A stretch of 64,000 nucleotides of DNA from Hyphomicrobiales bacterium (GCA_900466745.1 UBNE01000010.1:1-64000), one strand, 5' to 3'; shown: positions 26,416 to 34,309, counted from the stretch's first letter. A program made the numbers and translations. The notes: generated by a model from the sequence alone, not told the origin.

Positions 26416-26674
26416 GTTTCCCCCCATTTCGAACACTGATAGAATTCCAACGGGGGGTGACGCTAGTTTGGGAGCGCTGTCCATTGGCGTTACTTACGCG
26501 TTCGCATTCTCGTGACGGGTCTCTACAGATAATGCGATGATCCAAGCTGACTTGACGACCGCCGAAAAGCTGCGTCATATCTCTTGTGAAGCACCGGCGA
26601 AGCAGAACAGTCGCAGGCGGAGCGTATCCGAAGTCAGCTTGTCGTGATCCTCAACCGTTCATACGGAGGTTTCC

Positions 26675-27091
26675 ATGACGCTGATCCTTCTTGCCATCTC
26701 GCTCACCATCACCCTCTGCGTAATTGCCTGGCATCTCGCCATCTATGCGCTGCCGGTGATGACGGGCATCACCGCGTTCCAATATATCTATGCGACTGGC
26801 TCGGGCTTCTGGCTTTCCGCCCTTGCAGCCATCGGTGCGGCCATCGGCTCCATCGTGCTGGTAATCGCCGTCCTCGGCTTTGAGAAGAATCCGGCCTTGC
26901 GGCTGACCGCACTCGCCATCTTCGCCATTCCGGCCGCCATCGCTGGCTACGCGCTGGTCCTTGGCGTGACCAAGCACATGATCGACTCGGCCATCGCCAT
27001 CAACATCCTCGGCGGGATCGGTGGCATCGTCATCGGCAGTGCGGCGGTGGTGAACCTCAATGCGGTCGGAACGGCTGCGCTTTCACGCTGA
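26675..27091 (+). CDS. Small four-helix membrane protein
   Basis: A 138-residue integral membrane protein with four hydrophobic segments (about 2-30, 42-68, 75-95 and 107-130) and few charges. No signature that I can name. The ribosome site GGAGG lies 6 bases before ATG 26675. Proteins of this kind, with a glycine-rich last helix (INILGGIGGIVIGSAAVV), are regularly seen in alphaproteobacterial ICEs between the DUF2493 and ssb genes. It may take part in surface or entry exclusion, but that is a guess. Confidence 0.75.
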   Translation: MTLILLAISLTITLCVIAWHLAIYALPVMTGITAFQYIYATGSGFWLSALAAIGAAIGSIVLVIAVLGFEKNPALRLTALAIFAIPAAIAGYALVLGVTKHMIDSAIAINILGGIGGIVIGSAAVVNLNAVGTAALSR

Positions 27092-27918
27092 TAATATCGT
27101 TTCGGTGATGCTGGAGGCATGGGCCTGAAAGGAAGGGTGTCGCCCTTCGGGCCGCGCTTTCGGCTTCACCGGGACCACGCCTGCGGCGCGTTTCCGCCAT
27201 TCGGCTTCAATCGCTGACACGGGGGCGGCGGCGATCCATCGCTCCCATGACCATCCCGGCAGCTTTCGCCAACAAGTCCCCCGTCCGATTGGAACATAGT
27301 GTCATCGCCGTCGCCGAACGCGCCGTCGCCGAGTCGGTCGCTCCGTCCGGCCAGGTGTGTCGGGATCGGTCGGGATCTGCGATCGCGGCGGGCGATGCGG
27401 TACCGGTCAGCCCATGTGTAGCGCGACGGACTGCACCGCGACGACCTCCATGCCTTACCCTGCAACGGACTGGATCGAGCTTCATCCCGCAGCACAATGA
27501 TCCGACAGTCGGCGCCAACAATCCGGCAGGCGTCTCGTTCTGGCGGAAATTCTCGCTTGCCTGCGAAGCCACGGTGCGGATCGGCAGGCGAAGGCGACGT
27601 GGCCGACGCGCTGCCGGGGTGGTGCATCTGGGCCTGTCGTCATCTGCCGCCAGCAAGGATGTCGTTCTGGCTCCGGTCTCCATCGGGCTTACGGCAGCAC
27701 CAATCCCTCCGACTGACTGATCCCCTAAGTCCGTTCTGTTTCCTTCCGGCAACCCCCTCGGTTTCCGGCCGTGTTGCCGCGCCGGGCGCGGCTGCCCGCT
27801 CCACCCGGACCTTGGGGGTCAAGCCGCCGCCGATGGCGGCGATGCAGGAGTCTCCAGACGGCCTCGGCCGGGTCTCGTCGGAGGGAATGGTCCCTCCGGG
27901 AAGCAACGGAGACCTACA
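27092..27918. other. Long intergenic region before ssb
   Basis: About 830 bp without a convincing gene. Open frames on both strands overlap each other, lack ribosome sites and have no protein-like patterns. It ends with the ssb leader, including the conserved GGA-ATGG-TCC hairpin. Confidence 0.55.
27879..27898 (+). promoter_or_regulatory. Conserved leader hairpin before ssb
   Basis: CGGAGGGA-ATGG-TCCCTCCG is a perfect 8-bp stem with loop ATGG, ending 20 bases before the ssb ATG. A second hairpin with the same loop but a different stem sequence lies at the same distance before the 54-aa gene at 28782. Confidence 0.7.
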
Positions 27919-28323
27919 ATGCAGAACATCGTCATCCTCGCTGGCAACATCGGCCAGACCCCGGAAACCCGCACCACCCAGGGCGGCACTAGGATCACCC
28001 ACTTCACCCTCGCAACCTCGCGCCCCCGCTACTCGGACGGCAAGGTCGTCCGCGACAGCGAAGGCCGCCGGGTGCAGGACACCGAATGGCACCGGATCAC
28101 CGCCTTCAACGGCCTCGGCAAGACGATCCAGCAATATTGCGATACGGGCATGAAGGTTCTGGTTCGCGGCCGCATCCACTACACCAAATGGACCGATCAG
28201 CAGGGCAACGACCGCTACGGCTGCGAGATCATCGCCGAGACCGTCGATTTCCTCAGCCGGGCGAAGCAGACCGAGAACGGCAGCGACGACCAGGGCGACA
28301 TGGATGACGACATCCCGTTCTGA
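27919..28323 (+). CDS. ssb: Single-stranded DNA-binding protein
   Basis: A 134-residue SSB with an N-terminal OB fold: MQNIVILAGNIGQTPETRTTQGGTRITHFTLATS, TEWHRITAFNGLGKTIQQYC and MKVLVRGRIHYTKWTDQQGNDRYGCEIIAETVDFL. It keeps the acidic C-terminal tip for partner binding, DMDDDIPF, where F is the last residue. It is shorter than chromosomal SSB (about 170), as usual for ICE copies. It coats the single strand during conjugation and replication. ATG 27919 follows CGGAGACC. It is followed by a strong terminator, so it is probably monocistronic. Confidence 0.95.
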   Translation: MQNIVILAGNIGQTPETRTTQGGTRITHFTLATSRPRYSDGKVVRDSEGRRVQDTEWHRITAFNGLGKTIQQYCDTGMKVLVRGRIHYTKWTDQQGNDRYGCEIIAETVDFLSRAKQTENGSDDQGDMDDDIPF

Positions 28324-28338
28324 TCGGACGGCGGAAGA

Positions 28339-28366
28339 CCCGGCGGCGAAAGCCGCCGGGATTTTA
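28339..28366 (+). terminator. Rho-independent terminator after ssb
   Basis: A perfect 9-bp stem CCCGGCGGC / GCCGCCGGG with a stable GAAA tetraloop is followed by ATTTTA, 15 bp after the ssb stop. Confidence 0.88.
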
Positions 28367-28744
28367 CATGTTCGCCTCGGATCGCCGCCATACCTGCATC
28401 GCGGTCCGCAACGCGGGCGCTGCGCACCGTCTCACACGCCGGGATTGGAACGACGGGGGTGTGCGCCCGGCGGATATTTGGCGGCGGGCGTCACGCAGGT
28501 CACGAACGGCGGTGGCCGGATCGCGATCGTCAGGCGGAGAGCCAAGGCAGCACCGGCAATGGCATTGCAGGGACAACCGGCTCCGGCAGTCGGAAACCAC
28601 CCCGCTCTTATGACTTAACCTTGGTTCCGGCCCGGCCTTCCAGGGTCAACCCTCATGGGGTCCGCTACGCAAAGCGTGCGGTCGCTTCGTCTTCGCCTGC
28701 GCGATGACCCCGGCCGAACCCAGAACACTTCGGGCGCCCGTCGA
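28367..28744. other. Intergenic region between ssb and the 54-aa gene
   Basis: About 380 bp. I see no gene. A small ACGC-AAA-GCGT stem occurs near 28669-28679; nothing else stands out until the leader hairpin at 28745. Confidence 0.5.
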
Positions 28745-28762
28745 GCGGGGAATGGTCCCCGC
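28745..28762 (+). promoter_or_regulatory. Conserved leader hairpin before the 54-aa gene
   Basis: GCGGGGA-ATGG-TCCCCGC is a perfect 7-bp stem with the same ATGG loop as the ssb leader hairpin. It ends 19 bases before ATG 28782 (20 in ssb). Stem bases differ from the ssb copy in a compensatory way. Confidence 0.7.
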
Positions 28763-28781
28763 CAAAATCGGGAGCCGGACA

Positions 28782-28946
28782 ATGACCCTCGCAACTGCCA
28801 ACGCATACGCCGCCAGTCTCGCCTCCACCCTGATGGTCGCCATCATCATCTTCCGCGCCGGCGACGGCACCATGAGCGTGATGCCCGCTAGCGAATATGA
28901 CGGCGACGACGACACCATCGTCTCCGAGATCGATCCCTTCGCATGA
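28782..28946 (+). CDS. Small ICE protein (54 aa) with one hydrophobic segment
   Basis: Begins MTLATANAYAASLASTLMVA, with a hydrophobic stretch at about 13-25 (LASTLMVAIIIFRAG), and ends in a very acidic tail (EYDGDDDTIVSEIDPFA). GGAGCCGG lies before ATG 28782. The conserved upstream hairpin at the same spacing as in ssb supports translation of this frame, and a hairpin terminator follows 3 bp after the stop. The acidic tip ending in P-F-A is reminiscent of the SSB tail, which may be chance. The function is unknown. Confidence 0.65.
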   Translation: MTLATANAYAASLASTLMVAIIIFRAGDGTMSVMPASEYDGDDDTIVSEIDPFA

Positions 28947-28949
28947 GAC

Positions 28950-28968
28950 GGGGCGGGTCATCCGCCCC
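28950..28968 (+). terminator. Stem-loop terminator after the 54-aa gene
   Basis: GGGGCGG pairs with CCGCCCC over a 5-base loop, followed by TCCATCTATTTC. Confidence 0.6.
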
Positions 28969-29183
28969 TCCATCTATTTCAGACGCCACCCGCCCAATGC
29001 GCTCGTCGATGCGGGGCGGGGGCTGGGGCCGCCTGATGGGCGTCGCGACGCCTCTCGCCCCCCCGAATCGCTGCGCCGGCAGCAAGTCATCGCAGGTTCC
29101 GCGCAACGCCTTCGGGCTGGCAAAAAGAAGCCAGAGCGACTAAAATAGCCGTAGTTCTGGAGTACGCGTAGGTCTGAATGGGA

Positions 29184-29203
29184 GGTGATCATGTATGATC
29201 ACC
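29184..29203. promoter_or_regulatory. Palindrome spanning ribosome site and start codon of the XRE gene
   Basis: GGTGATCAT-GT-ATGATCACC is a perfect 9-bp inverted repeat. Its left arm lies in GGAGGTGATC, which is fully complementary to the 3' end of 16S rRNA, and its right arm starts with the ATG at 29195. As DNA it can be an autoregulatory operator; as RNA it can fold and hide the ribosome site and start codon. Confidence 0.75.
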
Positions 29204-29461
29204 GCCCGACAATCACGGGCCGCACGCGCGTTGCTGGGTTGGACACAGGAGACGCTCGCTGACAAGGCCCGCATATCGCTGACCGCGCTCAAACGCCTCG
29301 AATCCGAAAGCGGACTCGATGTGTACGAGACGACGCGCGATCAGGTGCGCAGGGCCTTGGAAGCTGCCGGCATCGTCCTGCTGTCCACCGATAAAGGGCA
29401 AGGAGTGTTGCTGGTCGATGAGCGCGGAAGTAAACCCAATCCATCCAACGGCGCGCGTTGA
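29195..29461 (+). CDS. XRE-family HTH regulator
   Basis: An 88-residue protein whose first 60 residues are a Cro/C1-type HTH: ARQSRAARALLGWTQETLADKARISLTALKRLESE. The rest (TRDQVRRALEAAGIVLLSTDKGQGVLLVDE) follows the common short XRE type that ends shortly after the sixth helix. It probably regulates its own expression through the palindrome over its start. Such small XRE proteins control transfer genes in related ICEs; the RovC/RepA/ParA genes start 100-1700 bp downstream. ATG 29195 has an exceptional ribosome site. Confidence 0.9.
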   Translation: MITARQSRAARALLGWTQETLADKARISLTALKRLESESGLDVYETTRDQVRRALEAAGIVLLSTDKGQGVLLVDERGSKPNPSNGAR

Positions 29462-29554
29462 TCGGCGTGCAAATCCCGTCGACGCTTGCCATCGCTCCAT
29501 TTTGGATCAAACTTGGTCTAGATGCAGCAGCCGCTTAGTAATCGAGCCTGCACG

Positions 29555-29815
29555 ATGATCGAGACATTCGAAGATACCGCACCAGCAGGGCAGGAACTGA
29601 CCGCCTACGACAAGGCGCACGTCAAGCTCTACGCGCGCTTGCTTGACGCGGACGCCGATGGCGCCGATTGGACAGAGGCGGTGCAGATCCTGTTCGGTCT
29701 CGATCCCGCACACGAGCCCGAACGCTGTCGACGCATCCACGACAGTCATCTCGCGCGCGCCCGTTGGATGACGCACACCGGTTATCGGCACCTTCTGCGC
29801 CAGTCCCAGCGCTGA
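29555..29815 (+). CDS. RovC/DUF2285-like DNA-binding protein (small)
   Basis: An 86-residue protein, MIETFEDTAPAGQELTAYDK, with the DUF2285 (RovC DNA-binding) style core: AHVKLYARLLDADADGADWTEAVQILFGLDP, then HDSHLARARWMTHTGYRHLL. The family is named after RovC, a regulator of a type VI secretion system. ICE members are thought to act on the transfer/replication genes. The start may instead be ATG 29522, giving 97 residues; neither has a clear ribosome site. The gene sits between the XRE regulator and the split RovC-like gene. Confidence 0.7.
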   Translation: MIETFEDTAPAGQELTAYDKAHVKLYARLLDADADGADWTEAVQILFGLDPAHEPERCRRIHDSHLARARWMTHTGYRHLLRQSQR

Positions 29816-29940
29816 TCGCCGATGCTCGCGCGATGCTCTTTCGACATCGCGCAATGTCGTCTCCCGACCTTCCGCCACCTAAGATGAAATAGGAAAACTG
29901 GGCGTTCGACTTGTGCGCGTAGTCTGCGAGGAGTTGAGCG

Positions 29941-30703
29941 ATGAGGCCAGATACGAGCGACTGGCGGGACGACAGCCGTTACGACTATTTCGATAGCATG
30001 CCGGTCGAGGGACTCGCCTGGGAATGTCTTCGCCGATACGTTCCTTATCAGGAACTCTACAGCGGCCTTGTGGATGCTGCCGTCGAAGCTGCACCGCTTC
30101 CAAAAGACGCAGAACAACTCTGGGGGCTGCGATTTCGCCGCAAGGCCGAGCCTATCCGCGCTTGACCAGGACGTCGTGTGGTCGCCCTCATGCGATAGCG
30201 CCGTTCTTCTGCTGACGCGCCGACCGGATTTTCTGCCTCCTGCCTCCGCTTTATCCGCCGAGGCGTTCGCGATAGCGCGCGACGCTCCCGAAGGCGCGTA
30301 TGCGTCCTTCTCCGAACACGACATTCGGGTTCTTTTCCTTTCCGGCACGCTTCCAGACGACCAGCTCGCGGCGCTGGTTCCGTTCGACAGCGACATCTTC
30401 GACCGCATCGACGCCCTGACGCGAATGGCGCGCATCTCGCTCGGCCGCTCGCCGCCGCGCGATACGCGCATGACAAGAGAGCAAAGGCGGCGCTTTCGGC
30501 TCAAACTCCGCGCCGCCGACGGTCATATGAACGGGGCGAGCTATCGTGAGATCGCCATCGCGATCTATGGCGCGGCGCGCATCGACACCGAGCCCTGGAA
30601 GACATCGCCGCTGCGCGATGCCGTCATCGCCTTCGTCGAAGGCGGCCTTTCCCTCATTCATGGCGGCTATCTGCAACTCCTGCGCCATCGCCGCCGCTCC
30701 TAG
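29941..30703 (+). pseudogene. Split DUF6499 + DUF2285 (RovC-like) regulator gene
   Basis: The first frame (29941-30165) begins MRPDTSDWRDDSRYDYFDSM and runs on through LAWECLRRYVPYQELY to WGLRF, the ICE transcriptional-regulator (DUF6499) N-terminus. The second frame carries AARPSLSALDQDVVWSP, VLLLTRRPDFLPP, and a C-terminal DUF2285 domain (TREQRRRFRLKLRAADGHMN, GASYREIAIAIYGA). In intact homologues, as recalled, these parts form one protein. Deleting C30136 joins WGLRF to AARPS. The second frame has no ribosome site. GAGGAG precedes ATG 29941. A natural two-gene arrangement is possible but less likely. Confidence 0.6.
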
Positions 30704-30846
30704 TCGCTGCGCCGCCATGGCATCCGGGGTGGGGATTTTAGCCACCTCAAGTCCCCCATCCATCCCGCCGACGGTTCTCCGCCACCGTGGTCGTTGTCAG
30801 CCGCTGATCGCCAGCGGCCCCCAGCAACCTCACGGAGGCCCGCCCC

Positions 30847-31128
30847 ATGCGACCCGATACCGCCGCGCTCCCGCCACGCTACCTTCGGACCAAGGAAGCC
30901 GCTGAATTTCTCAGCCTGTCCGCCCGAACCCTCGAAAAACACCGGACCTACGGCACCGGACCGGCCTACCGCAAACTCGGCGGGCGCGTCGTCTATGCCG
31001 TCGACGACCTCGAAACCTGGGCCGAACGCGGCGCCGTCACCTCGACCTCCGATCCGCGCGGCTCCGTGCTGCCCGCAAAGCGCCAGACGCTGCCGACCGG
31101 CCAGAGCGCCGGCCGATACGCGCGCTGA
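30847..31128 (+). CDS. AlpA/MerR-like helix-turn-helix protein
   Basis: A 93-residue protein with an excisionase-type winged HTH (HTH_17): RYLRTKEAAEFLSLSARTLEKHRTYGTGPAYRKLGGRVVYAVDDLETW. The tail is basic and flexible. In these ICEs the gene is always directly before repA, and it is thought to act as an excision or transfer regulator. A strong CGGAGG lies 9 bases before ATG 30847. The gap to repA is only 18 bp, so the two form an operon with parA and the following genes. Confidence 0.88.
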   Translation: MRPDTAALPPRYLRTKEAAEFLSLSARTLEKHRTYGTGPAYRKLGGRVVYAVDDLETWAERGAVTSTSDPRGSVLPAKRQTLPTGQSAGRYAR

Positions 31129-31146
31129 TCGTGGCCGGACCCTTTC

Positions 31147-32280
31147 ATGGTGGTGCGGCGTCGTGACCCTTCGGAGCGTGGGCAGCTCGATCTGTTTCGC
31201 GCGCTCCCCGGCGACTTCGCGCCACGAGATGCGCAGGATCTCATGGCCTATCCTTTCTTCTCCCTCTCCAAATCCCATCGCGTCGCCCCGATCGACTTTG
31301 CGGCCGGCGACATCACGATCCGGGTCGAGGCCGTTCCCGATCATGGCATGGCCACGATCTGGGACGCCGACATCCTGATCTGGGCCGCCAGCCAGATCGT
31401 CGAAGCCCGCGACAACGGCCTTCGCACGTCCAGGCTGATGGCCGCGACGCCCTATGAAATCCTCACCTATGTCGGACGCGGTACCAGCTTGCGCGACTAT
31501 CAGCGCCTCAAGGCGGCGCTGGACCGGCTGCAATCGACCACCATCTCGACATCGATCCGCCAGCCAGCCGAAGGCCGCCGCCATCGCTTTTCATGGATCA
31601 ACGAATGGCAGGAGCGCACCGACCGCAACGGGCGGCCGGACGGCATCGAACTGATCGTCCCGGACTGGTTCTACAAAGCCGTCCTCGATGACGCGCTCGT
31701 CCTCACCATCGACCCGGCCTATTTCGACCTCACCGGCGGCCTCGACCGCTGGCTCTACCGCATCGTGCGCAAGCACGGCGGCCGCCAGCGCGACGGCTGG
31801 CGCTTCGATCTGCGCCATCTCCACGTCAAATCCGGCAGCCTGTCGCCGTTCAAACGCTTCGCGTTCGAGCTGCGCGACATCGTGCGGCGCCAGCCGCTGC
31901 CCGGCTACGTCCTGTCGCTGGAGGTGGAGATCGGCGGGCGCACGCTGCTCGTTTTCGAGCCGCTCCCAGCCTGTGGAAAACCTGTGGACGGGCTCGTGCT
32001 ATCGGGAACCCGGACTATCGTGCCATCGGGAACCCGAGGCTCGTGCTATCAGGAACCCAAACCGGCCTTAACGTCTGGAAATCGCGGGCGGATTCGCGCC
32101 CTTAACTTAGAGTCTAACCAAGAATCTAACTTTGAAGAGCGCGCGCGCGATGTGGAAAACCTCATCCGCGACGCCGCCAGAAGCCTCAGCGCAGCCGCGA
32201 AAAAGCGCCTCCCGGCCCCACAGGCCGGCGATCTCGACGCGCCCCGGCTTCCCCTCGATCCACCGGGGGGACGCCGATGA
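31147..32280 (+). CDS. repA: Replication initiator protein A (RepA)
   Basis: A 377-residue plasmid-type initiator: QDLMAYPFFSLSKSHRVAPI, DADILIWAASQIVEA, ATPYEILTYVGRG, YQRLKAALDRLQSTTI, and the winged-helix part LDRWLYRIVRKHGGRQRDGWRF with LSPFKRFAFELRDIV. Residues about 275-325 are low in structure and are encoded by an array of DnaA-box-like sites, iterons and an AT-rich tract. RepA would bind these to start rolling or theta replication of the excised circle. Its stop overlaps the parA start by four bases (ATGA). Start codon 31147 (ATG) follows the HTH gene closely. Confidence 0.9.
   Translation: MVVRRRDPSERGQLDLFRALPGDFAPRDAQDLMAYPFFSLSKSHRVAPIDFAAGDITIRVEAVPDHGMATIWDADILIWAASQIVEARDNGLRTSRLMAATPYEILTYVGRGTSLRDYQRLKAALDRLQSTTISTSIRQPAEGRRHRFSWINEWQERTDRNGRPDGIELIVPDWFYKAVLDDALVLTIDPAYFDLTGGLDRWLYRIVRKHGGRQRDGWRFDLRHLHVKSGSLSPFKRFAFELRDIVRRQPLPGYVLSLEVEIGGRTLLVFEPLPACGKPVDGLVLSGTRTIVPSGTRGSCYQEPKPALTSGNRGRIRALNLESNQESNFEERARDVENLIRDAARSLSAAAKKRLPAPQAGDLDAPRLPLDPPGGRR
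31972..31991 (+). promoter_or_regulatory. Two DnaA-box-like 9-mers
   Basis: TGTGGAAAA (31972-31980) and TGTGGACGG (31983-31991) resemble the DnaA box TGTGGATAA and are 11 bp apart, just before the iterons inside repA. Confidence 0.5.
31994..32059 (+). repeat. Three iterons inside repA
   Basis: TCGTGCTATCGGGAACCCG (31994-32012), TCGTGCCATCGGGAACCCG (32018-32036) and TCGTGCTATCAGGAACCCA (32041-32059) are direct repeats with starts 24 and 23 bp apart, about two helical turns. They fall in different reading frames of repA, so the repeat is kept at the DNA level. Confidence 0.85.
32100..32136 (+). other. AT-rich tract, possible unwinding element
   Basis: An AT-rich stretch 40 bp after the iterons contains the tandem 12-mers AGAGTCTAACCA and AGAATCTAACTT (32109-32132). 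It has the position and composition of a DNA unwinding element of an iteron oriV. Confidence 0.5.
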
Positions 32281-32933
32281 TCGTCGCGCTTCTCAATCAG
32301 AAAGGCGGCGTCGGGAAGACGACGCTCGCGCTCCATCTCGCCGGTGAACTCGCAGGACCTGGCCGCCGCGTCACGCTGATCGACGCGGACCCGCAGGGTT
32401 CGGCGCTCGACTGGTCGCAGCAGCGCAGCCGGGAGGGCCTGCCGCGTGCGTTCGGCGTCGTCGGGCTGGCGCGCGATACGCTCCACCGCGAAGCGCCCGA
32501 GCTGGCGCGCGATGTCGATCACATCGTCATCGACGGCCCGCCGCGCGTCGCCGGCCTCATGCGGTCGGCCTTGCTCGCCGCCGACCTCGTGCTGATCCCG
32601 GTTCAGCCATCGCCGCTCGACGGCTGGGCTTCGTCCGAAATGCTTTCGCTCCTGTCGGAAGCGCGCATCTACCGGCCGCAGCTCGTCGCCCGCTTCGTTC
32701 TCAATCGCTGCGCCGCGCGCACTGTCATCGCGCGCGAGACCGCCGAGACGCTGGCCGATCACGATCCGCCGGTGCTCGCCGCGACCGTCGGCCAGCGCGT
32801 CGTCTTCGCCGACGCCGCGCAGTCCGGGCGGCTCGCCTCGGAAATCGACAGCCGTTCGCCCGCCGCCCGCGAAATCGCCGCGCTCGCATCCGAGATCGGG
32901 CGGCTCAGCATCGGCAACGGAGCCGCGTCATGA
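32277..32933 (+). CDS. parA: ParA-family partition ATPase
   Basis: A 218-residue Walker-type ATPase with deviant Walker A KGGVGKTT at residues about 9-16 (MIVALLNQKGGVGKTTLALH), Walker A' region LIDADPQGSALDW and Walker B VDHIVIDGPP. It is a short, single-domain ParA without an N-terminal HTH, like those of broad-host-range plasmids. It probably positions the excised ICE or stabilises it together with the RHH protein downstream. It overlaps repA upstream and the next gene downstream by four bases each. Confidence 0.92.
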   Translation: MIVALLNQKGGVGKTTLALHLAGELAGPGRRVTLIDADPQGSALDWSQQRSREGLPRAFGVVGLARDTLHREAPELARDVDHIVIDGPPRVAGLMRSALLAADLVLIPVQPSPLDGWASSEMLSLLSEARIYRPQLVARFVLNRCAARTVIARETAETLADHDPPVLAATVGQRVVFADAAQSGRLASEIDSRSPAAREIAALASEIGRLSIGNGAAS

Positions 32934-33181
32934 CGGCCCGCGTCGAAAAGCGCGGCTTCGTCAAGCGCCCCGCCGATCCCGAGCAATGGATCAGGACGGC
33001 CGAAAGCCCGCCGCGCGCATCCCAGGCGACCGCCTATACGGCGCGACTCACGATCGACGTGACGCCCGAGCTTCGCGGCCGGATCAAGATCGCGGCCTTC
33101 GGGCGCGGCGTCACTGTCGCCGACATGCTGCGCGAGCTGCTCGCCCGCGAATTTCCCCCGACCTCAGGAGACCCCATATGA
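32930..33181 (+). CDS. Small ribbon-helix-helix-like partner of ParA
   Basis: An 83-residue protein. After a basic, proline-rich N-terminus (RVEKRGFVKRPADPEQWI) comes AYTARLTIDVTPELRGRIKI and AAFGRGVTVADMLRELLAREFP, a beta strand followed by two helices as in ribbon-helix-helix DNA-binding proteins. Its place directly after parA, with a four-base overlap, suggests a ParB/ParG-like centromere-binding role. No typical centromere repeat array was seen apart from the iterons in repA. Confidence 0.75.
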   Translation: MTARVEKRGFVKRPADPEQWIRTAESPPRASQATAYTARLTIDVTPELRGRIKIAAFGRGVTVADMLRELLAREFPPTSGDPI

Positions 33182-33699
33182 ACGGCACCGCGGCCCCCCG
33201 CGTGCGCGGCGGCCCGATGCCGTCCGCGCTCTCCCATGATCGCATGACCCGCGTCGAACTGACGTGGATCGAGAAGAAGATCGAATACTGGATCAGGTTC
33301 GGCCAGGCGGCCAACGAACAGATCGTCGATCGCCGCCAGCGCATTCTCTCTTTCCGGCCGAACACCGTCTTCGCCTTCGTGCGATGGGCGGCGAACGACT
33401 TCGGTACGATCATCTCGCGCATAGACATCGTGCGGACGGTTGAGCCGGGCGAAGCATATCAGACGCTGCCGTTCGTGCGGCCGGGCGGCGAAATCCTGCT
33501 GAAGATCGAAGGCTGGCCGAAGGTCGAGGACGTGCTGCGCCATGTCGATGCGATCGAGGCGATCGGCATCGATCCGGATGCCGTTTCGCCGGAGCACTGG
33601 CGGCACGTCCACAACCGGATGGCCGTCGCCCATCAGCCGCGCGCCTACACGCTCGAACAGCATCGCGCCTTCCTCCTGCGCAGGAAGGTCCAGCCATGA
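33178..33699 (+). CDS. DUF2840 protein
   Basis: A 173-residue soluble protein of the DUF2840 family: TRVELTWIEKKIEYWIRFGQ, RRQRILSFRPNTVFAFVRWAANDFGTIISRIDI and the C-terminal EAIGIDPDAVSPEHWRHVHNR. It always lies between the parA region and traF in this ICE type. The function is unknown; the tight coupling (ATGA overlaps on both sides) ties it to the partition and transfer operon. The start is ATG 33178, or an internal ATG shortly after. Confidence 0.88.
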   Translation: MNGTAAPRVRGGPMPSALSHDRMTRVELTWIEKKIEYWIRFGQAANEQIVDRRQRILSFRPNTVFAFVRWAANDFGTIISRIDIVRTVEPGEAYQTLPFVRPGGEILLKIEGWPKVEDVLRHVDAIEAIGIDPDAVSPEHWRHVHNRMAVAHQPRAYTLEQHRAFLLRRKVQP

Positions 33700-34241
33700 C
33701 GCGCGCCAGCCTCGTCCTCGTCATGGCGCTCGCCACGATGGGCGTCGCCTATCCGGTGCTCACGCCGATGCCGATCAAGCTGATGTGGAACGCCTCGGCC
33801 AGCGCGCCTATCGGCTTCTACACGATCGACTTCGACGGGCCGCTCGACGTCACCGATCTTGTCGCGGTCGATGCCCCCGTACCGCTCGCCGCCTTCATGG
33901 CCGAGCGCGGCTATCTGCCCAAGGGCGTGCCGCTTATCAAACGCGTTCTCGGCGTTTCCGGCCAGACCGTTTGCCGCACCGGCCGCACGATCACCGTGGA
34001 CGGGATCGAAATGGGCGCGGCGCTGGAGCGCGACCGGATCGGTCGGGAACTGCCGGCTTGGCAGGGCTGCCGCCGCATCCAGACCGGCGAAGTCTTCCTC
34101 ATGAACTGGCAGGTCCGCGACAGCCTCGACGGCCGCTACTTCGGCTTGACCTCCACCGAACGGATCATCGGCCACGCGGTCCCGCTGTGGACCGACGAAG
34201 ACGGCAACGGCCGCTTCGAATGGCGCGCGCCGACGCGCTGA
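33696..34241 (+). CDS. traF: TraF-type S26 signal peptidase
   Basis: A 181-residue membrane-anchored peptidase. It has an N-terminal helix (SLVLVMALATMGVAYPVL), the serine nucleophile region WNASASAPIGFY and the general base in KGVPLIKRVLGVSG. The later box is GEVFLMN with DSLDGRYFG. This is the TraF/LepB (S26) layout; RP4 TraF cleaves and cyclises the TrbC pilin, so this is its expected job here with the trbC at 41048. It overlaps the DUF2840 gene by four bases. Confidence 0.92.
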   Translation: MTRASLVLVMALATMGVAYPVLTPMPIKLMWNASASAPIGFYTIDFDGPLDVTDLVAVDAPVPLAAFMAERGYLPKGVPLIKRVLGVSGQTVCRTGRTITVDGIEMGAALERDRIGRELPAWQGCRRIQTGEVFLMNWQVRDSLDGRYFGLTSTERIIGHAVPLWTDEDGNGRFEWRAPTR

Positions 34242-34243
34242 CA

Positions 34244-34263
34244 GCTCCCCCACCGGCGGGAGC
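34244..34263 (+). terminator. Stem-loop after traF
   Basis: GCTCCC pairs with GGGAGC over an 8-base loop, 3 bp after the traF stop. No T run follows, so it may be an attenuator or RNA-processing site rather than a full terminator. Confidence 0.4.
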
Positions 34264-34309
34264 GGTGCTCGCCGATGGCTTTTTCAACGCCACCGCAAAG
34301 GAAGCAATC

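Noticed and set aside
27207..27752. Overlapping frames on both strands in the region before ssb.
   Set aside because: No ribosome sites, no motifs, and composition as in non-coding DNA.
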